A DNA stretch of 64,000 bases from assembly GCF_963583255.1 (NCBI RefSeq), contig NC_084814.1:18515164-18579163 (forward strand), given 5' to 3'. A program made the translations under genes and the position numbers. This DNA is from Pyrus communis (taxonomy: Eukaryota; Streptophyta; Magnoliopsida; Rosales; Rosaceae). The notes under the pieces are model-generated. The model was given only the letters and a program-made list of their open reading frames with translations. It had not been told where the DNA came from and did no database searches. Each line of letters begins with the position of its first letter. Positions within the stretch are counted from its first letter, which is position 1. Shown here in pieces: positions 35,602 to 46,291 of the stretch.

Positions 35602-38295
35602 CTATATGTTATTCACCAGAGCCTTGCGTTCAGGTGCAAGATTCTTACAGGATACGTAGTTGGCTATTGGATACCTCACTTTTCCTTCCGGAGAAAACCT
35701 GTTAGGTGGCACACCTCGATTTTGTCTTGGTGGCAACTCATATGTACTTACAATATTATTTGAATTAGTTGTATAATCATCTAGTGTACTTACCTCAGGC
35801 ATATTCAGAGAAGATACATTGGACGGCATTGTGGAGCTAGAGAGAGAGGGTACACTGCTACTAACTTCACCATTGGGATCGGTAACCCTGAGCTGTTCGT
35901 GTTCAATCCTGGTCTCGGCACAATCTAGCCGTTCCTGATTGTCTCCTTCGGCAATAACTGCCTGGGTGTTCACTTCGGCAACAACCTGCTGTAGTGCAGC
36001 AGTACTGATTTCATTTCTTTCGGCAATCACGGCTTGTGGCATGTCCCCCTCTCCTACATCATGAGAGTCGGGGTGACCACTCATAACTCCCCCTAAATCA
36101 CACTCCAACCAACCCAGATCACCCACAGTCTCACTCTCCCCCTGGTGATCTGAAGGGGACGGTGAAGAGGAATAAAAATACTCGGACTCAGAAAAGGTAA
36201 CATCCATAGTCACATACATATGGCGGGTTCCAGGATGATAACATTGATAGCCCTTTTGGTGAGGAGAAAAACCCACAAAGACACACCGAAGAGCACATGG
36301 ATCAAGCTTACTACGATGTATTTTATGGATATGAACATACACCACGCAACCAAACACACGAGGCGTGAGAGTGTTGGTGGACACCACGGGGACATGTTTA
36401 CTGAGCATCTGAAGTGGGGTTTGAAATCCCACAACACGGGATGGCATACGGTTGATGAGATAGATAGCATAAGTGACCGCTTCCGGCCAAAAACGCTGAG
36501 GTACAGATGCACCAAGGATCAATGCCCGAGCAGTTTCCAAGATATGACGGTTTTTCCTCTCGGCAACCCCATTTTGTTGAGGAGTGTGAGGACACGTCGT
36601 TTCATGGAGAATCCCATGAGTACAAAGAAATTGAGACAACTCATAATTAATATATTCACCTCCATTATCAGAGCGGAGAACTTTAATACGAGAGGAATAT
36701 TGTGTCTTGATCATCTGATAGAAAGACTGAAACACCAGAGCAACATCACTCTTATGTTTAATCACATATAACCAGGTCATACGGGTGCAATCATCAACAA
36801 ATGTGACAAACCATTTAATGCCAGAAGCCACACTTACAGGGGAGGGACCCCAAACATTAGAATGCACAAGATCAAACGGAAATGCACTTTTATTCATACT
36901 TGAAGGAAACGAAACATGATGGCTCTTAGCAAGAATACATACTTCACAATGTAAGTCTGATTCATTTATTCCATGAAATAAACTAGGCAACAAGCGCCGT
37001 AAATAACCAAAAGAAGCATGGCCTAAACGGCGATGCATCATCCAGACGTCCTTTAATGCACGAGCAGTAGATGTTCGAACCGCAGCAGCTCTTCCCAGAA
37101 CGACATCATCCACATAATACAACCCCTCTCTCTTAGTGCCACGCCCAATGATCTCCTTGGTTTGAATATCCTGAAGCAGACAAAAAAATGGATATATTAA
37201 TACAACACAGTCCAACTGTTCCGTGACTTGTGGAATAGAGAGTAGGTGATGAGATAAAGATGGAACAAATAAACAGTGATGCAAAGAGAGAGATGGTGTA
37301 AGACACACGGTGCCTGCTCCATTAACCGAAGCAGTAGTACCATTAGCCGTCTCCACACATGTTCTACGGGGCTTGGTCATATACTGAAACAAATTTTTAT
37401 CATAGGTCATATGATCCGTTACACCAGAGTCTAGAATCCAACCTGTATGATGAGCAGTGTCGGAGGCTAAGAGAACACGTCCTACAGTACCTGTATTTGA
37501 AGATGGTTCACCAACAGTCGTACGAGTCAATAATGACTGACTTGGCTCACCAGATTGCACCTCGGCTCCTGTGATATTGCTCGGTGTGGTAGCAGCAAAG
37601 GCTGCCCGTCCACTAGGAGAACTATTATTCCCACGCTCTTTTTCCCGCAACCGTTTCTTCAACTCCGGAAACCACTCGGGTACTCCATGCTTTGCAAAGC
37701 ATGTATCTTCGGTATGGCGGGTTTGACCGCAGAAGGTACATTTTAAATTATCTTTGTTTTCCCGGTTAAATGGACGGGACTTCAAAGATGAGTTCGACAC
37801 ACTCCCGGAAGGGGAATTGGCAAGAAACCGTGACACCATAGCAGCTGCAGATCCTCCTCCGTGGCTGCCAACATTACTTCCACCCATCATAGTTGCGTGA
37901 CGTTGAGCTTCACGCCTTACCATAGAGAACACCTCTTCAACAGACGGAAGAGGCTGAGTTCGTAAGATGTCACTACGAACCTTATCAAAAACATCATCCA
38001 AACCTGCCAGGAAGGCATACACACGATCCAACTGAACCTCATCTCGCAGCGTCTTCAAATCTTGAGCACACTCCATCTTAATCGGCCTTCGTTGATCCAA
38101 CTCCTGCCACACAGATTTTAGATCAACGTAGTACACCCCAACTGGACGTCCTTCCTGACGAAGTCGAAACGACTTAACCTTCAACTCATAGATTTGAGAG
38201 ATATCAGAACCATCGTAGTATGTTCGAGCAACCTTCTCCCATACTTCTTTGGCAGTACGAAGGTGAATAAAAAAACTCATGATAGCCGGCTCCAT
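35602..38295 (-). pseudogene. Copia gag-pol main frame: gag, protease, integrase
   Basis: A frame of 897 codons. Residues 1-135 are the gag UBN2-type region. A CCHC knuckle (CTFCGQTRHTEDTC) lies at 186-199. The protease active site is near residue 289 (WILDSGVTDHM, where family members usually have D-S-G-A; here V follows G). A GAG-pre-integrase block with HRRLGHASF follows, then integrase with VDDCTR, LRSDNGGEY and QQNGVAERKN carrying the D, D, E residues. It ends in TAG at 35602-35604, in phase with the reverse-transcriptase frame beyond. The two TAG codons make this copy unable to translate one polyprotein unless they are read through. Confidence 0.85.
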
Positions 38296-38307
38296 GGAGT
38301 TAATCAG

Positions 38308-38760
38308 CTATCCTTTGACAATAGCATTCCCAGTCTCCCATGTCTCAAACTCGATACTGTCTTCACCTGGTTCCTTGATGCTCCCCGACACAAACCCCTT
38401 CTTACCACGTCCTGCAATATGCATCTCCAATACTTTGGACCAAAGCGGGTAGTTCGATCCATTAAGCTTCACTGCACTCGGCACTGCTGTGGCATCATTC
38501 TGGATTATCACCGAGTTCAGAGGAGCGGAATTATTGGTAGGACCTCCACCGAGTCCTGGTTTCTGCCCCGACCACCTCCACTGAGTCCCGGTTTCTGCCC
38601 CGAGCCCCCATCTTCTATGTTCACCATCTTTCTTTATTTCAACGCGCAGCAGCACTAATACAACAAGGACAGAAAGTGCACAGTCCCTATGAATCACAGC
38701 AGCAACAGCACGATGAGATGTTTTCCTACTAGGGTTACGGTACCAGGCTCTTGATACCAA
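38308..38760 (-). pseudogene. Copia gag N-terminal part, ended by in-frame TAG
   Basis: A 150-aa open piece whose second half is the gag N-terminus of Copia elements (VKLNGSNYPLWSKVLEMHI, then a segment ending GNAIVKG). A TAG at 38308-38310 stops it. The next 897-codon frame is in the same phase, so one nonsense base change separates them. The real start is probably an internal Met; the first residues overlap the primer-binding region and are unlikely to be translated as shown. Confidence 0.75.
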
Positions 38761-38910
38761 GTAGAAAATATACGGCAGGAATAATTCTTGTTATTATTCT
38801 CATTAAAAACAGGGATATATATACAACCCTAGTTACACAATCCTAATTACATAAGGAAACAAACTTTACATTCCTAAAGGAAACCTAATACCGTGTGACT
38901 CACGCTAACA
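38760..38910 (-). repeat. Copia 5' LTR (151 bp), next to bHLH promoter
   Basis: Appears identical to the 3' LTR. Its outer edge is at 38910, 233 bp before the ATG of the bHLH gene at 39144. Confidence 0.92.
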
Positions 38911-39026
38911 GACAGAAGTGCAATAAGTTTGTAATATAATTTAAAAAATTATCCTTTGTTCTTATTCTCTTGTTTCAATTATATTTTCAATATCAATAAG
39001 AGTTGCTCGTACCGCCAGAAATTTCT

Positions 39027-39035
39027 TATATAAAG
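39027..39035 (+). promoter_or_regulatory. Probable TATA box of first bHLH gene
   Basis: TATATAAAG lies 109 nt before the ATG, a suitable spacing for a plant promoter with a leader of about 75 nt. A second TTATATAG lies at 39098-39105 but would leave almost no leader. A GA-rich tract (39102-39133) follows. In the paralog the corresponding bases are TACATAAAA (53333-53341), with a MITE inserted directly after them. Confidence 0.55.
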
Positions 39036-39143
39036 AAATTATATTGGATTTTACCATTCATTTCTCACTGGCTTTGTCGCCTTTCCTAATATTCGTTTTA
39101 TATAGAGAGAAAGAGAGAGAGAGAGAGAGAGAGCCGGAGACCC

Positions 39144-40803
39144 ATGGAGGAAACTAATTCCTCCTGTTCTTCATACAATTTTGGTCAAGAAAACTCACCC
39201 ACACTTCAACGTCTCGAGTTCATAATTCAGAACAGGCCCGAACAGTGGGTCTATTCAATTTTCTGGCAAGCCTCATCAAAAGACAGCAATGACCTAGTTT
39301 CTTTGTCGTGGGCTGGTGGCCATTTTCGAAGCACTGGGGACTTGGCCTCCAAACAAAGTTACAACAAAGCCAATGTTTTCGATGTTGTGGAGAGGAAGAA
39401 TGGGATTAGTAGAGAAGTTGAAGCTCTTTTCTATGAAGGCATGGATTTGGATGGTGGAGACGTTACCGACGCCGAGTGGTTTTACTTTTACACTGCCTCT
39501 TTAACCCAGTCATTTACTGCCGGCCACGGTAACATTCTGGGCCGTACGTTTTGTTCTGGTGATTTTGTTTGGCTGGCAGGTGATCATGAGCTTCAGTTCT
39601 ATGAGTGCGAGAGAGTGAAGGAAGCAAGAATGCATGGAATTCACACTTTGGTCTGTATTGCAACTTCATGCGGAGTACTTGAACTCGCTTCTTTGGATGC
39701 GATCAAAGTAGATTGGGGTCTTGTGCAGATATCAAAATCGCTTTTCGGATCAAAGAACAACAACATGGTCTCAAAGCAGCTGAGCAGCAGCCGTGAGGAC
39801 CATGTACTTGTTCCGCTGCTAGAAAGTGGAATGTTTTCAGGAGCTGAACAAATAGAGGGGACAACACAAGGTAACAAAATTGGTCCGAAAATTTTCAATA
39901 CCACGAGTGTTTGGTTGGTACCAATACCAAAGACCAATATACAGATCTCGGGTCTTTTCTTTCTTCACTTAAAAACATTTTCCCGATATTTGATTTTAGG
40001 GCATTTTACTTAAAATATTCAGTTAATTTCTCTAATTAAATACCGATATCTTGTTGATATTTGTGTATTTGTACACTCCTCCAAATATTTCATTGCTTTG
40101 ATGTTTTATATTTTGACGTGAAGGTGGTACAAAAGAAGTAGATCCTGTGACTATAGGTGGATCATCATCCGACTCTGTTGGAAATTTCACCTCTGAGAAT
40201 ATGGAGAACATACGACTAAAAAAAAGGGGACGATCATCAAACAGTGAAACTGGTAGATCAGAAACACCAATAAACCATGTTGAGGCAGAAAGACAAAGGC
40301 GAGACAAGCTTAACCGTCGATTCTATGCCCTCCGTGCCGTCGTTCCCAATGTGTCCAGAATGGACAAAGCTTCTTTACTTTCTGATGCAGTTGTATACAT
40401 CAATGAGCTGAAAGCAAGGGTTGAGCAACTGGAGGCCAAAATCCAAGCACAACACCTGAAGCCCGTTGTTGACATTGGAGGCCAAACCACCAGCTCCATA
40501 ATTGATCATCATCAAACAAGGCCGCGGCTATCATCAAGTTATGATAATAAAGCAGCTGGGGTTATGGAAATAGATGTGAAGATCGTAGGCTCAGAAGCCA
40601 TGATACGAGTTCAGTGTCCGGACTGCGACTACCCTAATGCTAGATTGATGAATGCACTCAAAGACCTGGAGTTACAAGTTTATCATGCAAGCCTATCAAG
40701 TGTAAAAGAGTGGATGCTTCAAGATGTTGTGGCAAGAGTGCCTCAGGGCTTCACAAGTGAGGAGGCCCTGAGAATTGCTATTATAAAAGGATGGTACAAC
40801 TAG
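39144..40803 (+). CDS. MYC-type bHLH transcription factor (bHLH14/MYC2-like), copy 1
   Basis: Two exons: 39144-39870 and 40124-40803, joined across a 253-bp GT-AG intron (39871-40123) in phase 1; the product is 468 aa. The start is the ATG after a GA-rich leader, and both paralogs begin here. Residues about 18-200 form the bHLH-MYC_N domain ([43 protein letters not shown]), which in MYC2 relatives contacts JAZ repressors and MED25. The bHLH is at about 292-341 with His294, Glu298 and Arg302, the G-box-reading triad; the basic region reads ERQRRDKLN where the paralog has ERQRREKLN. The C-terminus (about 390-460) is ACT-like. The protein is shorter than MYC2 and closer to bHLH14 in size. By family it is a nuclear regulator of jasmonate responses; activator versus repressor cannot be told from the sequence. 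A Copia LTR lies 233 bp upstream. Confidence 0.9.
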
Positions 40804-41143
40804 AAGTTACAATTAAATAATTAGTTTCCCTTGCTATTATAAAAGGATGACGATCTCATTCTTCTTTCCTTGTTATAGTTGTTATTCAAAATTTAAGATG
40901 TGTTGGGCAAGTTTTATTTTTTAAGCTTTTGGCCAAGTTTTAGGAGGGAAATATGCATATCAAATATAAAAAAAATAAAACATGTGTATCTTGTACATGT
41001 CACGGTAACTAATGAGTTTAGCTCATTGGATAATGGTTGTACGTATCATTTGTTACATCGTATATAGTGCACCAATCTAGTATAACTATCTAGTCCCTCT
41101 AATTAACATCACCCTCGAAATTTGCAAATATTATATAGAACAT
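40804..41143 (+). other. 3' flank of bHLH copy 1
   Basis: This is homologous to the region after copy 2 (55575-56080). The word GCTATTATAAAAGGATG occurs at the end of the coding region (about 40778-40794) and again in the 3' flank (about 40832-40848), whereas copy 2 lacks the second occurrence. No other gene. Confidence 0.6.
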
Positions 41144-41590
41144 CTACAATGGCGGAGCTAGAATTTTCATATAATGGTGTTATAAATCAACCAAAAAAGC
41201 GTTATTGGACATTTCGTTGAGCACCTAGTAAACAACTACCAATTCCTGCTAACATATGCTGAAAGTTTATGCCAACATAAGTTGACAACTACTATTATTT
41301 ATAGAGGCTTGTTGAGGGTGAATGCGAGATCTATGATGTAATGTTGAAGACTGTCGAGACTTGTCAACTAAGGCCTTTCATAGAGTAGATGATGCATACA
41401 ATAGATTCACACACAAGAAGAGAAAAAATGAATTCAAATAAGATACAAAAAATACAAGAAGTAGAAGGCAATTGTAATTTAGTTTGCCTTTACTATTTAT
41501 AGAGGTCAAATACAATACACAAACAAGTATACATTAAAGTTGTTAGGGTCAAAGACAACCAATGACCCCATAATGACTTCGCAACTGCAC
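41144..41590. mobile_element. Insertion relative to copy 2, hAT-like end
   Basis: The block is absent from the equivalent place in copy 2 (near 56100). It starts CAATGGCGGAGCTAGAATTT, like the terminus of the TTF/ZMYM1-type hAT relic at 1617-2071. The other end does not show the matching terminus, so it may be truncated or composite. No coding frame. Confidence 0.45.
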
Positions 41591-41602
41591 ATCCACGTCT
41601 AG

Positions 41603-41849
41603 CTATTTTTTTATTTTAGTTTTTGATGAAGGAAAATACATAGAAGAAGCTAGAGATATAAAAAATGATCGAAGATTATGTTTTAATTTTTGTTGATAGG
41701 CGAAGAATATGTTTGAAGAAATATATAGAGTAAAGGAATACAAAATGAAAACAAAAAATAAAAAACTATTTTGATTTTTTTTTTTTTTTTTTTTGGTTAT
41801 CATTCATTTTTTTTTATATATTCCTCTCTCTCCCACCCATTCTTATTTA
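41603..41849. other. Duplicated non-coding flank
   Basis: Low-complexity A/T-rich sequence matching 56105-56385 of copy 2. The Phe/Lys-rich frame here (41603-41803 minus) has a counterpart in copy 2 (56087-56338) only because the DNA is duplicated. Confidence 0.5.
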
Positions 41850-42915
41850 GGGCTGGAAAAAAATCCCAAACCGTATTCAAAAAATCTCAAAATCAAACTG
41901 AAAACATCCCGAATCAGAAATTTTGAACCATTTAATACCCGATCCTGAACCGATCCCAAAAAGCTCGATGCGGAATTTGGAATCTCATGTGACTTTGTTC
42001 GGAAATCCCAAACCAAATCGATAAATTTTTTAAATCAATTATATATATATATAATTGAATTAATAATGGCCGTTAGATTTAGTTGAGATTGAATCTCAAC
42101 CGTTCGTTACTCTCTGTCACCTCACTTCCTCTGTGACTTCAAACTCTCCAATCTGTCACCTCACTTCCATAAAACTTCCTACATCTTTAGCCATCATTAT
42201 TATGTGTAGAACCATAATACTTCCACCTCTTTGTTAGCACCTAGACTCTAGGCATATTGACTTTCAAACATAAAGCAAAGAGGCCTTCATAGTACAGATG
42301 ACCTCTCTCTTGGTTCATACCCAGATACTCTAGCATATTCTCAACTCAGTTCATATTCTTACTCGAAGGAGGATTCTCTCCCCTCTTAATCTCTTTCCCC
42401 TTCTCTCCTCTCTTATTTGAATGGTTACGGTTAAATCACGTCAACATTTTATATTGATTTTTTTATAGAAACAATAAGACAAAAAGTAATATGTGAGAGG
42501 AGGGAAGAGAATCCTACTTCCTCTCTCTCACTCTCCACCCCCCCCCCCTTTTCTCTCTCTCTCCTCTGACTCGCCCAGCTAGTGCAGCCACCACACACCA
42601 CCACCAAATGACTTCGTCGTGCAGCCACCACATCTCCACCACCACGTCACGCAGCCACCACGACTCGATTGCTGTTTCTTTGTCTCTTGATCTCTCCCCC
42701 TCCCTTATTCTCCACCCCTATCAGTCCATGGCGTCGAGGGAAATCTTTGCACGGAAATGATCAATCCCAAACCCTTCCAAAATTCCAAAACAATTTCGAA
42801 ATTCCTGAACCAAAATTTCGGTTCGGGTTTGATTTTCAAAATCCAATCCTAAAATAGATTGGTTCAGAATTTGGATTATGTGTTTCAGATTGGGATCCCG
42901 TCCGGAACCACCCCT
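41850..42915. mobile_element. hAT-like non-autonomous element (1066 bp)
   Basis: Ends GGGCTGG and, in reverse, AGGGGTGG with inverted subterminal GGGATC/GATCCC words, flanked by 8-bp repeats with one mismatch: CTTATTTA (41842-41849) and CTTATCTA (42916-42923). Copy 2 has the empty site CTTATCCATCC near 56386. The interior has a CT-rich part and a run of ten C near 42540. No transposase. Confidence 0.7.
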
Positions 42916-43450
42916 CTTATCTATCCAATTCCTTCCTACATATAGCCTTACATCTCAAGCACAAACACGCAAATGTAAAAAGCAAAAGCTAAAGTTAGCA
43001 AATCAATCCCAAAAATTAAACATTAAAAATTTAATTTTAAAAGAACCAAAATCCAAAATTGTTATCAAATGGACGGTAAGTAAACCATTACAAGAAATAA
43101 GAAAAGTACCATTCAACAATTTAATTATAAAATGGTAGCTTCTCACCAAGTTCCATTTTTGAGATTAAGGATTCAACAATATTAGAATTTATTTTTACTT
43201 TTGTTAGATAAATGAAGACTTCCATTGTAATACAAGCCAAACTAAGACCGTATTCATTTTGTTTTTGGCTTATTTTTATTTTTAATTTTGTGCTAAAGAG
43301 ATGAAGAGTATGAACAAAGTAAAGAAATGCAGAAAAACCAAAGCTTTGCAGAACAAAAAATGAAGGCAAAAGTAATCGAGAGAATGAGAGAGAAAGAGAA
43401 AGAAAGACTGAATATTTGGGTCTTGTATTACTGACTTGATGAATGTATTA
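42916..43450. other. End of duplicated block and AT-rich spacer
   Basis: It matches copy 2 (about 56395-56700) up to about 43330: CTACATATAG, CACATCTCAAGCACAAA and TGGTAGCTTCTCACCAAGTT. Beyond that, similarity fades into GA-rich sequence. No gene. Confidence 0.5.
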
Positions 43451-43813
43451 CAGGTGTATTACAGTATTCATAGAGAGTAGCTTATATTCTTTACACTTGT
43501 AACAAAACTCAGTCACTCCTTTATCTCTCTAACTTCTTCGTGACAGTCTCGGTACTGGTTTGGTACTGAGGTACTTTTATAAAAAGTGGGTATCAAAAAA
43601 AGCTGAGCTCAAAAAGATGTTTGGTAATTACAAGTTTATTACAGTATTTATAGAGAGTAGCTTATACTCTTTACACTTGTAACAAAACTCAATTACTCCT
43701 TTCTCTCTCTAACTTCTCCGTGACAGTCTCAGTACTGGTTTGGTACTGAGATACTTTTATAAAAAGTGGGTATAAAAAAAAGCTGAGCTCAAAAAGGTAT
43801 TTGGTAAACACTT
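43451..43813. repeat. Tandem duplication, 180-bp unit, two copies
   Basis: ATTACAGTATT, ATAGAGAGTAGCTTATA, GTGACAGTCTC and GGTACTGAG words recur in order, 180 bp apart, with few differences. Confidence 0.85.
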
Positions 43814-44474
43814 AAAAACAGCTTATTTTCACAAATTTGGGTGAAAAAAAGCTGAAAATGTGAAGCAACAAAAATGAGCTTATTCTCACAGCACAGAAGA
43901 AACAGTTTTTTTTTTCAAAGCACAGTAATGCCAAACCAGTCCAACCTGACATAAGGGGTGGGCACGAGCTAGACCAAGGCCAAATTTGGAGGAAATGGTT
44001 CGGATTCTGAAATTTTGAGTTTTAAAACTGGACCTAACCTGGCCATTTTTAAACGGACCTGGTCCACTAGTCCAATTATTTTTCTTCTTTTTAAACTGCA
44101 ATGCATAACACATGCTGCAACATCACATTAGCACATAACATAGTTCACAATGGGATATGATATCCACACTCTTTTTTACTTCTCACACACCCGTTTAATT
44201 TTCAGCCATTGGATCAGATGTATTGAAGAAAATCAAAGGACAAAAAATAACGTGTGTGAGAAATAAAAATGAGCGTGTGGATAACACAACCTTTTCACAA
44301 TAAAAGTAGCATATATTGTGGCTTCGTGCACAGTAGCACACATTACAGAATACAAAAGCACAAATTTTATCCAAATAACATCCAAATTTTGTAGTTCGAA
44401 AATCAAATTAACATCCAAAATAACATCAAATGTCCAAAGATCATGAAGAATATGAAGGGATCATTCGCTTTTAA
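43814..44474. other. Intergenic, fragments of TIR repeats
   Basis: AGGGGTGGGCACG at 43955-43967 looks like one end of a hAT-type MITE whose partner end I could not place. No gene. Confidence 0.35.
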
Positions 44475-45172
44475 GGGGTTGTTTGAATATCAATTTGTTT
44501 TTATTTTTTAATTTATGAAAATTGAAAACTCTTTTGATACTATTAGTTTTCTAAAAATTGAAAATTGAAAATTGAAAGTCCCATTTTGAAAACTCAAGAA
44601 AAACATTTGCAAAGAATAGTGTTAATGAGTTAAATTGTTAGTTGCTAAAGGATAAGGTAAGTCGGTGGGGCTCGAACCTACACCATGGTGTATCGACAAG
44701 ATTGTTTTAGAGCATCTCCAATGTTGATGTCAATAGACGTGGCAATGTCAGATTTTCTCTTTTTCCAACCGATATGTTTTTTTTTTTTTTTTTTTTGTTA
44801 TAAATGGTATTTGTGAGACCAATTTTAAAATAAATTTTCAAGATATATAATTTATGCATTAATAGAATCCACACAATAAAATAATTAAAAATTATTTGAC
44901 ATCACATTTTCCTCTTATGTCAATCCACATTGAATTGATATATTTGCTGGAGCTTGCTCTTACTTTCAAATTTGATTACATGATATTCTACTTAGGATTT
45001 GACATCTCATTTGAAGATGGTCTTACATTGCTACGGTAAAGCATCATTTGCTTCTTTCATTTGTTTTAACTTAAAAAATTGATAGTTATCAAATGAGGTT
45101 TTAGCTTTCAATTTTCAAAAAGGTGAAAATAAAAACTGAAAATTGAAACTGAAATAATTATCAAACAGCTAT
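44475..45172. mobile_element. TIR element with nested PIF MITE
   Basis: The left edge GGGTTGTTTGAATATCAATT and the right edge (in reverse AGCTGTTTGATAATTATTTC) are inverted, and both are followed inward by GAAAATTGAAA-type words. Target duplication not resolved. Nested inside is a separate 250-bp MITE (44710-44959). No coding sequence. Confidence 0.5.
44710..44959. mobile_element. PIF/Harbinger-type MITE (250 bp)
   Basis: Ends GAGCATCTCCAATG and, in reverse, GAGCAAGCTCCAGC, flanked by TTA (44707-44709 and 44960-44962). Confidence 0.65.
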
Positions 45173-45386
45173 TATTATTGTTATTAATTTATTAGTTCCA
45201 AAGTCGAAAAGTTATGTAAATGGTGAATTACTCTGGTAGTTATTTATGGTCATCTTCCCGAGCAGACTATGTCTCAGATTCCAAAACCCCTATTTAGTAA
45301 AAAGTAGTGTAGAATAATACATGTAAAAAAATTAAATGAAAAAAGTCTGAAAGGTTATACGTACATCCACAAAATGGAGTAATTTA

Positions 45387-45819
45387 TAGGATTGGTTCAG
45401 TATGGGATCTCAAACTGAAAATTTTTGGGACATGAATTTGAAGACTAATTCCGAATCAAAATTTTGGCACTCCCAATTTTCGGGATTCCCAAAATGTTTT
45501 CGGTATTTTGGGATGTATTGGGAATGGATTTTGAGTTTTGGGCTTTTGGGTTGAAATTTGAGATTTTTTGTTTGTGGGCTAAAATTTGGGTTTTTGGCCT
45601 GAAATTTTGTTGCCCAATTTCATATCAATTGAAATTTAGGTTTTTTTTTATCTCTTACCAATTTGAAATTTTATACCAATTGAAATATCAATTCATTCAT
45701 ACCAAGTCAAATTGACCTTCCAAAGTTCCGAACTATTTAATTTCATACTTCTATTTCTAATATTAGTCTACTATCATACTACTTAAATTCAACATTCAAC
45801 ATCCATGCAACCAAACCAA

Positions 45820-45850
<31 letters not shown>

Positions 45851-46040
45851 TATACATATATACATTTTTGGTTTAGTTCGAGATTCTGGAACCATGAACA
45901 TGTACTCCCGATTCTTGTACTGAAAAGTTTAGGATCAGTTTAGTATGGATCTCGAAAATTTAGGTATTATAGGTTTGGGTTTTTCTGTATGGGATCAGGA
46001 TTTTTTGGTTTGGGGTTTTCGGGAAAATTTTCCAGCCCTA
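45387..46040. mobile_element. hAT-type element with perfect 8-bp target duplication (654 bp)
   Basis: Flanked by GTAATTTA at 45379-45386 and 46041-46048. Ends are TAGGATTGG and, in reverse, TAGGGCTGG. The empty site is present in copy 1 (AATGGAGTAATTTCTGTCC near 20211-20229). The interior contains GGATCTCGAA/TTCGGGATTCCC-type words like the 41850 element, and a TA/CA microsatellite at 45820-45865. No coding frame of note. Confidence 0.88.
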
Positions 46041-46095
46041 GTAATTTATGTCCTTATGATGCTACTAAAGCCACAATTGACTAACATAAAACAAG

Positions 46096-46291
46096 AATTT
46101 TTTTTTTGAGTACATCAATATATTTTTACACTAAGGGGAAGGGAAGTTCGGCTAAGCCACACAATGGGCAACCTAATTTGGTATTAAATTCACCATCTAC
46201 GAGATTCAAACCTAAGACCTCTCACTTCAAGTGAAGAGGACCTCTTACTTCAAGTGAAGATGAATACCATCAGACCATAGTACAGAGTAGC
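46096..46291 (-). mobile_element. tRNA-derived SINE with 9-bp target duplication
   Basis: A 196-bp element with its T-run tail at the left (46098-46107) and perfect direct repeats TAAAACAAG (46087-46095 and 46292-46300). The minus strand carries box-A-like and box-B-like RNA polymerase III sites (TTAGGTTTGAATCTC). It contains a small internal duplication of ACTTCAAGTGAAGA. Same family as 31931-32065. Confidence 0.85.

Larger units (their letters stand above)
33899..38910 (-). mobile_element. Young Copia LTR retrotransposon, nearly intact
   Basis: A complete 5.0-kb element. Its two 151-bp LTRs (33899-34049 and 38760-38910) appear identical base for base. The 5-bp target duplication GACAG lies at 33894-33898 and 38911-38915. 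A primer-binding site of initiator-Met type (TGGTATCAAGAGC on the minus strand, 38747-38759) touches the 5' LTR, and a G-rich polypurine tract (complement of 34050-34058) touches the 3' LTR. LTRs start TGTTAGCG and end CTACT, not the usual CA. Copy 2 lacks it. The 5' LTR lies about 230 bp upstream of the first bHLH start codon and is transcribed away from it. Confidence 0.93.
20196..43330. repeat. Segmental tandem duplication, copy 1 (contains first bHLH gene)
   Basis: Shared blocks with copy 2 are, in order: 20196-20290 with 45359-45386, 46049-46087 and 46292-46320; 31325-31745 with 46320-46845; 32992-33470 with 46850-47260; 38925-41143 with 53200-56080; 41595-41850 with about 56105-56395; and 42916-43330 with about 56395-56700. 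Order and orientation are the same. Copy 1 is longer mainly because mobile elements were added between 20.3 and 31.3 kb and at several later sites. Whether 20.3-31.3 kb was inserted in copy 1 or lost from copy 2 is not resolved. Confidence 0.82.

Noticed and set aside
34205..38658. Plus-strand frames within the Copia element
   Set aside because: Antisense shadows of gag-pol, which is clear on the minus strand.
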